Source: Streptococcus sp. oral taxon 061
GTDB lineage: Bacteria; Bacillota; Bacilli; Lactobacillales; Streptococcaceae
Length of the DNA: 64,000 nucleotides
Direction: 5' to 3'
NCBI RefSeq assembly: GCF_013394695.1
Contig: NZ_CP058258.1
Coordinates: 1,012,001-1,076,000, forward strand
The position numbers were made by a program, and so were the translations under genes. The notes beneath the pieces were generated by a model. That model was not told the origin of the DNA, did no database searches, and saw only the letters and a program-made list of their open reading frames with translations. The number at the start of each line of letters is the position of its first letter. The first letter of the stretch is position 1. Positions 56,587-64,000 of this stretch are shown here, piece by piece.

Positions 56587-57246
56587 TCAATTCCAAGTCT
56601 TTTTATCCATATTTGGCAAAGAGAGCTTAAACTTAATAATACAGAGTCGAATCACAAAACCGACAATTGAGAGAATGATAAAAGCAGTGATTCTTGGAAA
56701 GTGAAGGACAAAGGCTAACCAGTAATAAATAATGCCAATTACAAAAGATAGAAGGGCATAGATGTCCTCTTTTAGAACACTTGGGACTTCATTAATCAAG
56801 AGATCTCGGATGATACCTCCGCCAGCTCCTGTTAAACAGGCTAAAATCCCTGCAGACATCAAGTTCAATTTACTATCAGCTAAGGCGGTAGCTCCAATCA
56901 AGGAAAAGATGATTAAGCCAATCGAATCAAAGATAAGATAAGCTTCTCTCAGCCACTTATAGAATTTTTTTTCTTGACTAGCATTGGCTTGTTTTGATGT
57001 CACAAAGGCATACATAATAACAGCTACTAGAATAGAGACATAAATCGGTCCAGGATCTGCGAGAGCGGATGGAAAACGACTGATAATAGAATCTCTTAAA
57101 ATACCCCCACCTACTGCTGTTACAATTGCCAATAAACTAATTCCAAAAATATCTAAACGTTTACCAAATCCTTTAATGGCACCTGACGCCGCAAAGGCAA
57201 TAGTCCCAATATAATTACAAATCATTAGGAATAGGTCAAAATCCAT
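56587..57246 (-). CDS. Trimeric intracellular cation (TRIC) channel family protein
   Basis: A 219-residue protein with seven hydrophobic segments, made of two repeats. Each carries the GGG-xx-RD element: TAVGGGILRDSII and TGAGGGIIRDLLI. This is the bacterial TRIC/UPF0126 (YicG) signature. Members form potassium- or cation-conducting trimers; the role in streptococci is unknown. It follows smc by 89 bases. Confidence 0.9.
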   Translation of the reverse strand: MDFDLFLMICNYIGTIAFAASGAIKGFGKRLDIFGISLLAIVTAVGGGILRDSIISRFPSALADPGPIYVSILVAVIMYAFVTSKQANASQEKKFYKWLREAYLIFDSIGLIIFSLIGATALADSKLNLMSAGILACLTGAGGGIIRDLLINEVPSVLKEDIYALLSFVIGIIYYWLAFVLHFPRITAFIILSIVGFVIRLCIIKFKLSLPNMDKKTWN

Positions 57247-57335
57247 GTAAGCTCCTCAATTTATTTTTGTAACCTTTCTGACTTCTTGAAGGTCATTCTA
57301 CATGCTCTAGCTTGAAATGTTATATTAAAAACAAA

Positions 57336-60300
57336 CTAAGCATCCATATTTTCTAAATCTTTTAGTTTAACAGATACAATCTTAGAAACACCAGATTCTT
57401 GCATGGTTACCCCATAAATAGAGTCTGCGGCTGCCATGGTTCCCTTACGGTGGGTAACAACGATAAACTGGCTATCCTTGTCAAATCGGTTAAGATAATC
57501 CCCAAAGCGTTTAACGTTAGCTTCATCGAGTGCAGCCTCTACTTCATCCAAAATAACAAATGGAATGGTCTTGACACGAATAATTGAGAAAAGCAAAGCA
57601 AGAGCTGACAAGGCCTTCTCTCCACCACTCATGAGGTTGAGGGATTGGATTTTCTTTCCTGGCGGTTGAACAGAGATTTCAACACCTGCTGTCAATAAAT
57701 CTCCCTCGGTCAAGATTAGGTCCGCTTGACCACCACCAAACATCTGCTTGAAGGTCACTTTGAAGGATTCACGAATAGCTTCAAAGGTTGATTTGAATCG
57801 TTCCTTCACTTCATCGTTCATCTCTGTAATGGTTTCAAGAAGAAGATTTTTGGCAGAAAGAATGTCATCACGCTGACTATTTAAGAATTCCAAGCGTTCG
57901 TGAACTTCGTCAAACTGTTCAATGGCATCCAAATTGACTGGACCAAGTGAACGAATGGCTTTTTCTAGATCCTTGACCTTTTGTTCAGCGATTGCTAAAT
58001 CTTCCAACTGATTAGCTTGCTCCAAAGCTTCTGTATAACTAATCTGGTATTCTTCAGTCAGTTGACCCTGAAGATAGCGAAGGCGGTCCGTAATCTTCTC
58101 TTTGGTTGCTTCTGCACGTGTTTGCTTACGAATCCATTCTTCATTTTGCTGACGAGCTTGTTCTAAATGACTAGCAATATCATCCAATTGACCTTCAATA
58201 TCATCCAGCTCAAACTGCTTGCGAATAAGCCCTTGTTGAATTTCTTCCTTCTGACTCTTAGCTTCTGTTTCCTGCTTGGTCAAAAGTTCCGTATCAACCT
58301 TTTCAAGATTGTCTACCTTTTCTTGGAGAAGGCGTTCGATTTCATCTTGCTCCATATCAAGGTATTCAAGCTCTTTGTTAATCCGTTCAATATCTGCAAC
58401 TTCGTAACGTTTTCGCCCTATCATTTCTGTTTTGAGCAGACGTTCTTGAGAAAGTTTATCCTGCAAGCTTTGATAACGTTCTTGAATCGCATTTTTATTG
58501 GACTTAATTTCTTCAATCTCAGACTCCAGCTTTTGCTTTTCAGTTGAAATAACTGCAAGACGTTCTTGGCATTTTTCTTTTTCAGCTTGCCAATCTCCAC
58601 CTCTGAGATTGTTTAATTCTTTTTCCTGAAGTTCTAAAAGTGTTTCGAGTTCTTCGACTTGTTGGCAAGTTTGTTGATAAGCCAGATATAAGCCTTGCTC
58701 CTCTATTCGAGCTTGCTCTCCTTGGGACTTAATGATTTCCAAAGTTTGAGCGAGAGCAGTCAAGTTTTCTTGAAGTGATTTCAGATTTTCTTCTTCCTGA
58801 CCAAGAATCTTCTCTTCCTTAGCAATTTCTTTTTGCAATTGCTCCAATTCAGGCTTGATGAAAATACTGTTATTTTGACGATTGGCACCACCAGCATAAG
58901 AACCACCTGTTCGCAATTCTGTACCATCGAGGGTTACCATCCGAACCTGATAGCGTACCTTACGAGCTGCATCACGCGCATGCTCTACCGTATCAAAGAT
59001 TGCAGTTGTAGCAAGCAAGTTTTTAAATATAGCTTCATGCTTAGCATCAAAAGTAACCAATTCATCTGCCATTCCAAGAAAACCTGGACTTGAGGCAATC
59101 ACATCTTGGTTCTGACCAGAAATGCTACGAGCCTTGATGGTTGTCAAAGGTAGGAAGGTCGCACGACCAGCTCGGTTTCGTTTAAGGAAGTCGATAGCCT
59201 TAGTCGCAGCCTGTTCGTCTTCAACGATGATATGTTGGCTACTTGCTCCGAGGGCAATTTCAAGGGCTGTTTGATAACGAACATCAAAAGTTAAATGTTC
59301 ACTGACCGCTCCGACAATACCGCCCAGGCGATTTTTTTCTTGTAGAACACTTTTAACACCCGCATAGAAATTACTATGGTTTTTAAGAATGTTTTCCAGA
59401 CTTTGCGCCTTGGCCTGCTTGTTTTTCAAACTATCTAGGCGGTCAAAAAGTTGATTTTGCTGACTTTGATAAGCCTGCTTTTGTTCTTCTTCCTGTTTAG
59501 CATTCGTCTGATAGTCAGCAAGCAAGGTCTGTACTTTTTCTTTTGCTGATTTAAGAGCAGTTTCTTGTTCACTTGCCTTAGATTTGGCAGAAGCTAATTG
59601 TTCCTTCAAGGACTCCAATTGTTCTTCTTGCTTTTGAGTCTGTTGGCGACTATTTTCAAGATCATTTTCAATCCGTGTCAATTGGTTAGAGACATCCGCT
59701 TCTTCCTGCAAGAAAGCAACAAAGCGCTCACGCAATTGCTCAATCATCTGATCTGGATCATCAGAAAATGCTACTAACTCAGCTTCTAAACGATTGATCT
59801 CCTTGGTATTGACTGCAAGATTTTCTTCTAACTGACTGAGATTTGCTTCTTTTTCTTCCTTCTCTTGAATAAGAACATTTCTCTTTTCATCCAAACTAGC
59901 TAAACGAGCTTGAGCCTCTTGTTGATTGAGAGCAACCTGCTCTGTCTCCAGTTTAGACAAGGCCAATTTCCGTTCTAAATCACTGATTAGAGCAGTCAAA
60001 TCCATCAAACTAGTTTGATCTTTAGCCATCTCTGCTTGTAAATCTTGTCTCTGCTTCTTGAGAGATTGATTTTCAAGTTCTAGTGACTCGCGTTTTTGAT
60101 AATAACTAGTCAACAGTTCTTGAACTTGGTTTAATTCTTCTTCTGTTAAATTCAATTCAGCCTTATTGGCTTGAATTTGTGCAACTAAAACATCTAAGTA
60201 GATGCCTTTACGCTGACTGTCCAAGTCTATAAATTTACGAGCTGTTGCTGCTTGCTTTTCTAAGGGCTTGATTTGATTGTCTAACTCATAGATGATATCT

Positions 60301-60875
60301 TCCAAGCGGTCTAAATTGTCTTGAGTTTGTTGAAGTTTGCTTTCCGTCTCTTTGCGACGAGTTTTATATTTTAAAACTCCGGCAGCTTCTTCAAAGATTG
60401 CGCGACGTTCCTCAGGTTTAGAGTTGAAGATTTCTTCAACCTTCCCTTGGGAAATAATAGAGAAGGAGTCGCGACCAAGTCCGGTATCTAAGAAAAGATC
60501 ATGAATATCACGAAGACGGACTTTTTTCCCATCAATCTTGTATTCACTATCTCCCGTACGATAGATGTGACGCTCCACCTTGATTTCCTGTCCTGAATCC
60601 TTGATGAAACCATCCTGGTTATCTAGAGTAACAACTACAGAAGCATAGTTTAATGGTTTTCTACTTTCTGTTCCTGCAAAGATAACATCTGGCATCTTCC
60701 CGCCACGAAGACTTTTGACACTGGATTCCCCAAGAGCCCAGCGTAAACTTTCTGTGATGTTAGATTTTCCAGAACCATTGGGTCCTACAACTGCTGTTAC
60801 TCCTTGGTCAAAGACAACCTTGGTTTTGTCAGCGAAGGACTTAAACCCCTGAATCTCAATTTCTTTTAAATACAT
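57336..60875 (-). CDS. smc: Chromosome partition protein SMC
   Basis: SMC (1179 residues) compacts and segregates the chromosome as the core of the ScpAB complex. N-terminal Walker [21 protein letters not shown]; two long coiled coils on either side of a hinge (about 500-660, with [17 protein letters not shown] and [14 protein letters not shown]); C-terminal signature [20 protein letters not shown] and Walker [17 protein letters not shown]. Its start lies inside the end of rnc (10-base overlap), the usual arrangement, so the two are translated together. Confidence 0.98.
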   Translation of the reverse strand: MYLKEIEIQGFKSFADKTKVVFDQGVTAVVGPNGSGKSNITESLRWALGESSVKSLRGGKMPDVIFAGTESRKPLNYASVVVTLDNQDGFIKDSGQEIKVERHIYRTGDSEYKIDGKKVRLRDIHDLFLDTGLGRDSFSIISQGKVEEIFNSKPEERRAIFEEAAGVLKYKTRRKETESKLQQTQDNLDRLEDIIYELDNQIKPLEKQAATARKFIDLDSQRKGIYLDVLVAQIQANKAELNLTEEELNQVQELLTSYYQKRESLELENQSLKKQRQDLQAEMAKDQTSLMDLTALISDLERKLALSKLETEQVALNQQEAQARLASLDEKRNVLIQEKEEKEANLSQLEENLAVNTKEINRLEAELVAFSDDPDQMIEQLRERFVAFLQEEADVSNQLTRIENDLENSRQQTQKQEEQLESLKEQLASAKSKASEQETALKSAKEKVQTLLADYQTNAKQEEEQKQAYQSQQNQLFDRLDSLKNKQAKAQSLENILKNHSNFYAGVKSVLQEKNRLGGIVGAVSEHLTFDVRYQTALEIALGASSQHIIVEDEQAATKAIDFLKRNRAGRATFLPLTTIKARSISGQNQDVIASSPGFLGMADELVTFDAKHEAIFKNLLATTAIFDTVEHARDAARKVRYQVRMVTLDGTELRTGGSYAGGANRQNNSIFIKPELEQLQKEIAKEEKILGQEEENLKSLQENLTALAQTLEIIKSQGEQARIEEQGLYLAYQQTCQQVEELETLLELQEKELNNLRGGDWQAEKEKCQERLAVISTEKQKLESEIEEIKSNKNAIQERYQSLQDKLSQERLLKTEMIGRKRYEVADIERINKELEYLDMEQDEIERLLQEKVDNLEKVDTELLTKQETEAKSQKEEIQQGLIRKQFELDDIEGQLDDIASHLEQARQQNEEWIRKQTRAEATKEKITDRLRYLQGQLTEEYQISYTEALEQANQLEDLAIAEQKVKDLEKAIRSLGPVNLDAIEQFDEVHERLEFLNSQRDDILSAKNLLLETITEMNDEVKERFKSTFEAIRESFKVTFKQMFGGGQADLILTEGDLLTAGVEISVQPPGKKIQSLNLMSGGEKALSALALLFSIIRVKTIPFVILDEVEAALDEANVKRFGDYLNRFDKDSQFIVVTHRKGTMAAADSIYGVTMQESGVSKIVSVKLKDLENMDA

Positions 60876-61564
60876 GAATCCAGTCCTTCCTCAACTGCAT
60901 TTTTAGCGGCTTCTTGTTCGGCCAATTTTTTAGATCGTCCTTGACCCCTACCTAAACTTTGACCCTCGACGAGGACTTCAACCTCAAACATCTTATCATG
61001 GGCAGGTCCAATCTCTGAAATCACCTGATAACGAATATCGACATCACCATTGACTTGGAGTAATTCTTGGAGGTGAGTCTTGTAGTCTTTAATCATCTCA
61101 AAATCACCAGCCTCAACCTTCGGTATCATGACCTGATAGATAAACTCTTTTACCGTAAGTAGATCCTTATCTAAAAGCAGGGCACCCAAAAAGGCTTCGA
61201 AAGCATCTCCCAAGATGGTATCTCGATTACGGCCTCCAGATTTTTCCTCTCCCTTTCCTAGCTTGATAAACTGGTCAAACTGGCAGTCACGGGCAAAACC
61301 AGCCAAACTCTCTTCACGTACAATCATGGCACGGAGTTTAGATAGGTCACCTTCTGGTTTTTTAGGATATTTTTTGTACAGATATTCTGAAATCAATAAT
61401 TGCAGAACAGCGTCTCCTAAAAATTCCAAGCGTTCATTGTGTGAAATTTTTAAGAGGCGGTGCTCATTGGCATAACTAGTGTGAGTAAAAGCTGTTTCAA
61501 GTAATTGTTTATCTGAAAAAACAAGCCCAAAACGTTGCTCTAACACGGTTTCTAATTCTTTCAT
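60866..61564 (-). CDS. rnc: Ribonuclease III
   Basis: RNase III (232 residues) cleaves double-stranded RNA in rRNA processing and mRNA decay. The catalytic signature is [21 protein letters not shown]; the second acidic site is [18 protein letters not shown]. The C-terminal dsRBD ends [21 protein letters not shown] divergent promoter pair separates it from ylxM, and smc overlaps its end. Confidence 0.98.
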   Translation of the reverse strand: MKELETVLEQRFGLVFSDKQLLETAFTHTSYANEHRLLKISHNERLEFLGDAVLQLLISEYLYKKYPKKPEGDLSKLRAMIVREESLAGFARDCQFDQFIKLGKGEEKSGGRNRDTILGDAFEAFLGALLLDKDLLTVKEFIYQVMIPKVEAGDFEMIKDYKTHLQELLQVNGDVDIRYQVISEIGPAHDKMFEVEVLVEGQSLGRGQGRSKKLAEQEAAKNAVEEGLDSCI

Positions 61565-61598
61565 AAGAACCTCTTTCTAAAACATTATAATACACTCC

Positions 61599-61627
61599 AT
61601 TATACCAAAAAATACAATCATAGTCAG
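61599..61627 (-). promoter_or_regulatory. Promoter of rnc-smc
   Basis: CTGACT (61622-61627), 17-base spacer, TATAAT (61599-61604), minus strand. The 16 bases TATTTTTTGGTATAAT are identical to those of the ylxM promoter on the other strand. Confidence 0.6.
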
Positions 61628-61694
61628 AAAATAACAGTTAAAATCACTTTTTCTGACTTGTGTTTAAAATCAATCCATTACTAGCAGTTCAGGC

Positions 61695-61710
61695 TATTTT
61701 TTGGTATAAT
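61695..61710 (+). promoter_or_regulatory. Promoter of ylxM (leaderless arrangement)
   Basis: TATTTTTTGGTATAAT with TATAAT at 61705-61710; ATG follows after 7 bases (AAATCTT), leaving no room for an SD in the transcript. Confidence 0.6.
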
Positions 61711-61717
61711 AAATCTT

Positions 61718-62050
61718 ATGGAAATTGAAAAAACCAATCGAATGAATGCTCTGTTTGAATTTTATGCAGCCCTTTTGACTGATAAGCAGATGAACTATAT
61801 CGAGCTTTACTATGCAGACGACTATAGTTTAGCTGAAATTGCAGAAGAGTTCGGTGTCAGTCGTCAGGCTGTTTATGATAATATCAAACGTACAGAAAAG
61901 ATTCTGGAAGATTATGAGATGAAGCTTCATATGTACTCTGATTACATTGTCCGCAGTCAGATTTTTGATCAGATCATTGAGCGCTATCCAGAAGATGCTT
62001 TTCTACAAGAGCAAGTTGAGATTTTAACAAGTATTGACAATCGGGAGTAA
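61718..62050 (+). CDS. ylxM: YlxM-family HTH protein
   Basis: A 110-residue sigma-70 region 4-like protein with the [32 protein letters not shown]. It is found upstream of ffh in most Firmicutes and is thought to modulate SRP assembly or act as a regulator. The start has no SD and lies 7 bases after a TATAAT, suggesting a leaderless mRNA. The next gene begins 2 bases after its stop. Confidence 0.93.
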   Translation: MEIEKTNRMNALFEFYAALLTDKQMNYIELYYADDYSLAEIAEEFGVSRQAVYDNIKRTEKILEDYEMKLHMYSDYIVRSQIFDQIIERYPEDAFLQEQVEILTSIDNRE

Positions 62051-62052
62051 TC

Positions 62053-62268
62053 ATGGGCAGTCTAGTTAATTATCAAGGAATACCTTGCAAACTATTAGCC
62101 GCAGAGGAACCATTTCCTACTCGACTACAGATTATCTCGCCCAATGATATCTCCAAAGCTATGCAAATAGGTTTTAGCTGTTGGGGATATCCAAATGAAA
62201 TCATGAAAGAAGTCACACCTGAAGAACTAGAGTGTTTGCAACATTTCGGACGATTTCCACTGAATTGA
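62053..62268 (+). CDS. Unknown 71-aa protein between ylxM and ffh
   Basis: A 71-codon gene with GGGAG 5 bases before its ATG and 2 bases after ylxM, so it is probably real and cotranscribed. The product (MGSLVNYQGIPCKLLAAEEP to ECLQHFGRFPLN) has three cysteines (positions 12, 43 and 61 by count), no membrane segment, and alternating strand/helix character. I do not recognise a family. ffh follows after 17 bases. Its place inside the SRP unit is unusual in my memory of this locus. Confidence 0.75.
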   Translation: MGSLVNYQGIPCKLLAAEEPFPTRLQIISPNDISKAMQIGFSCWGYPNEIMKEVTPEELECLQHFGRFPLN

Positions 62269-62285
62269 ATAAATAGGAGAAAAAT

Positions 62286-63851
62286 ATGGCATTTGAAAAT
62301 TTAACAGAACGTTTACAGAACGTCTTTAAAAATCTACGTAAAAAAGGAAAAATCACAGAGAGTGATATCCAAGAAGCAACCAAGGAAATTCGTCTGGCTC
62401 TTTTAGAAGCCGACGTTGCTCTTCCAGTTGTCAAGGATTTTATCAAAAAAGTTCGTGAACGTGCGATTGGGCACGAAGTCATTGATACCCTCAATCCAGC
62501 TCAACAAATCATCAAGATTGTTAATGAAGAGTTGACGGAAGTTCTTGGTTCTGATACAGCTGAGATTATCAAGTCTCCTAAGATTCCTACAATCATCATG
62601 ATGGTTGGTTTGCAGGGGGCTGGTAAAACAACCTTCGCTGGAAAACTTGCTAACAAACTCAAAAAAGAAGAGGATGCTCGTCCTCTGATGATTGCGGCCG
62701 ACATCTATCGTCCTGCAGCTATTGACCAGCTTAAAACACTAGGACAACAAATTGATGTTCCTGTCTTTGCTCTTGGAACTGAAGTTCCTGCAGTGGAGAT
62801 TGTTCGCCAAGGTTTGGAGCAAGCTAAAGCCAACCATAACGACTATGTTTTGATTGATACGGCCGGTCGTTTGCAAATTGACGAACTTCTCATGAACGAG
62901 CTCCGTGATGTTAAAGCTCTTGCTCAACCAAATGAAATCCTTCTCGTCATCGATGCCATGATTGGTCAAGAAGCTGCAAACGTTGCGCGTGAATTTAACG
63001 CCCAATTAGAAGTTACCGGTGTCATCCTTACCAAGATTGATGGTGATACTCGTGGTGGTGCTGCCCTTTCTGTTCGTCACATTACTGGAAAACCAATCAA
63101 ATTCACTGGTACTGGTGAAAAGATTACCGACATTGAAACCTTCCACCCTGACCGTATGGCAAGCCGTATTCTCGGTATGGGAGATATGCTGACTCTGATT
63201 GAGAAAGCTTCCCAAGAATACGATGAGCAAAAAGCCCTTGAAATGGCTGAAAAAATGCGTGAAAATACCTTTGATTTCAACGATTTCATTGATCAGTTGG
63301 ATCAGGTACAAAATATGGGACCAATGGAAGATTTGCTCAAGATGATTCCTGGTATGGCCAACAATCCAGCTGTCCAAAACATGAAGGTGGATGAAAAACA
63401 AATAGCTCGCAAACGTGCTATCGTGTCTTCTATGACTCCTGAAGAACGTGAAAATCCAGATTTGCTCACTCCAAGCCGTCGTCGTCGTATTGCAGCTGGT
63501 TCTGGTAATACCTTTATCGATGTCAACAAGTTCATCAAAGACTTTAACCAAGCTAAACAACTCATGCAAGGTGTCATGTCTGGTGACATGAACAAGATGA
63601 TGAAGCAAATGGGCATCAACCCTAACAACCTTCCTAAAAACATGCCTGGTGGCATGGATATGTCCGCCCTTGAAGGTATGATGGGACAAGGTGGCATGCC
63701 GGATATGTCTGCTCTCGGAGGAGCTGGAATGCCCGATATGAGCCAGATGTTTGGTGGAGGTCTCAAGGGTAAAATCGGTGAATTTGCCATGAAACAATCC
63801 ATGAAACGCATGGCCAACAAAATGAAAAAAGCTAAGAAAAAACGCAAATAA
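62286..63851 (+). CDS. ffh: Signal recognition particle protein Ffh
   Basis: Ffh (521 residues) binds signal peptides on the ribosome and with 4.5S RNA forms SRP. N domain (MAFENLTERLQNVFKNLRKKG), G domain with MVGLQGAGKTTFAGKLA and TKIDGDTRGGAALS, then the Met-rich M domain from about 330 (MKQMGINPNNLPKNMPGGMDM) with a Gly/Met-rich C-terminus. AGGAG precedes the ATG. The hairpin repeat begins 3 bases after the stop. Confidence 0.97.
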   Translation: MAFENLTERLQNVFKNLRKKGKITESDIQEATKEIRLALLEADVALPVVKDFIKKVRERAIGHEVIDTLNPAQQIIKIVNEELTEVLGSDTAEIIKSPKIPTIIMMVGLQGAGKTTFAGKLANKLKKEEDARPLMIAADIYRPAAIDQLKTLGQQIDVPVFALGTEVPAVEIVRQGLEQAKANHNDYVLIDTAGRLQIDELLMNELRDVKALAQPNEILLVIDAMIGQEAANVAREFNAQLEVTGVILTKIDGDTRGGAALSVRHITGKPIKFTGTGEKITDIETFHPDRMASRILGMGDMLTLIEKASQEYDEQKALEMAEKMRENTFDFNDFIDQLDQVQNMGPMEDLLKMIPGMANNPAVQNMKVDEKQIARKRAIVSSMTPEERENPDLLTPSRRRRIAAGSGNTFIDVNKFIKDFNQAKQLMQGVMSGDMNKMMKQMGINPNNLPKNMPGGMDMSALEGMMGQGGMPDMSALGGAGMPDMSQMFGGGLKGKIGEFAMKQSMKRMANKMKKAKKKRK

Positions 63852-63853
63852 AA

Positions 63854-64000
63854 AAGAGAGTGGGACAGAAATCGGTAATTCGTTAGAATTCGATTTCGTC
63901 GTCCCACCTCCGCACAGTTGAGTAGGGCTGTAAAAGCTGATGAAATCAGCGTAGTAGAGCCCACTCAACCACTGCGTCTTGATCGACAATCCAAAGATAA
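63854..64000. repeat. Dispersed hairpin repeat, copy 2 (cut by window end)
   Basis: About 147 bp matching copy 1 (19580) with only a few base changes. Hairpins: GTGGGAC (63860-63866) with GTCCCAC (63901-63907); GTTGAG (63917-63922) with CTCAAC (63964-63969), which encloses GCTGAT/ATCAGC, better paired here than in copy 1. It begins 3 bases after the ffh stop and in the same left-to-right orientation as copy 1. The first stem may end ffh transcripts. Confidence 0.85.

Noticed and set aside
63006..63989. 327-codon minus-strand ORF opposite ffh
   Set aside because: It is a shadow of ffh codon usage, rich in His/Ser/Phe, with no SD and no family resemblance.

Overview
The window is low-GC Firmicute chromosome. 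Protein sequences, Shine-Dalgarno sites and gene order point to a Streptococcus of the Mitis group (S. mitis, S. oralis, S. pneumoniae relatives). Several blocks match the pneumococcal order as I remember it: dnaG-rpoD-cpoA, rnr-smpB-tehB-coiA-pepF-prsA, glnPQ-zwf-ftsY-smc-rnc and ylxM-ffh. Their relative arrangement here looks rearranged from pneumococcus, but that comes from memory and was not aligned. Most genes are housekeeping. I see no prophage, integrative element, CRISPR array, rRNA or tRNA gene.

Layout. 1-3.5 kb (minus): 5' part of obg, two small membrane-protein genes, and the glycolipid synthases mgs-like and cpoA. 3.6-6.9 kb: dnaG-rpoD-DUF59 operon. 7.6-10.6 kb: tryptophan-type ABC transporter trpXYZ behind a T-box whose specifier reads UGG. 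10.7-14.8 kb: ppc and ftsW. 15-19.5 kb: prsA, an O-methyltransferase, pepF and coiA (with a competence cin-box). 19.6-21.1 kb: a dispersed hairpin repeat and an orphan CARF plus PD-(D/E)XK nuclease of the Card1/Can2 (DUF1887) type, preceded by a structured leader with a 13-codon ORF. 21.1-28.6 kb: tehB, smpB, rnr, secG, rpmG, coaE, mutM, era, dgkA, ybeY (minus). 28.7-31.3 kb: rqcH/pavA and a YitT protein (plus).

31.3-37.4 kb is an accessory-flavoured redox region. An IS3-family element sits exactly in the loop of a 20-bp terminator hairpin. Next to it are NADH oxidase and, divergently, apbE, an FMN reductase, and a fused FMN reductase-PAS protein ending in two DATSGAS flavinylation motifs. 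Together they look like a cytosolic ApbE-dependent flavoprotein system. 37.4-42.4 kb: DUF896, glyQ/glyS behind a glycine T-box, and rplJ-rplL behind an L10 leader. 43-44 kb: niacin transporter niaX with its repressor niaR. 44-46 kb: a Nudix hydrolase and a small paralogous membrane-protein cluster, one member of which seems to have lost its ATG. 46-52.7 kb: uvrB, then glnP-glnQ-zwf behind a perfect GlnR box. 52.7-61.6 kb: ftsY, two Cof-type HAD phosphatases, an HD hydrolase, a TRIC-type channel, smc and rnc. 61.7-64 kb: ylxM, a 71-codon unknown gene and ffh, followed by a second copy of the hairpin repeat cut by the window edge.

Common themes are protein targeting (ffh, ftsY, secG, prsA), RNA metabolism (rnr, rnc, ybeY, smpB, rqcH) and amino-acid-responsive control (two T-boxes, GlnR). 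The candidates I rate most worth following are the orphan CARF nuclease with its leader, and the double-flavinylation-motif reductase next to apbE.
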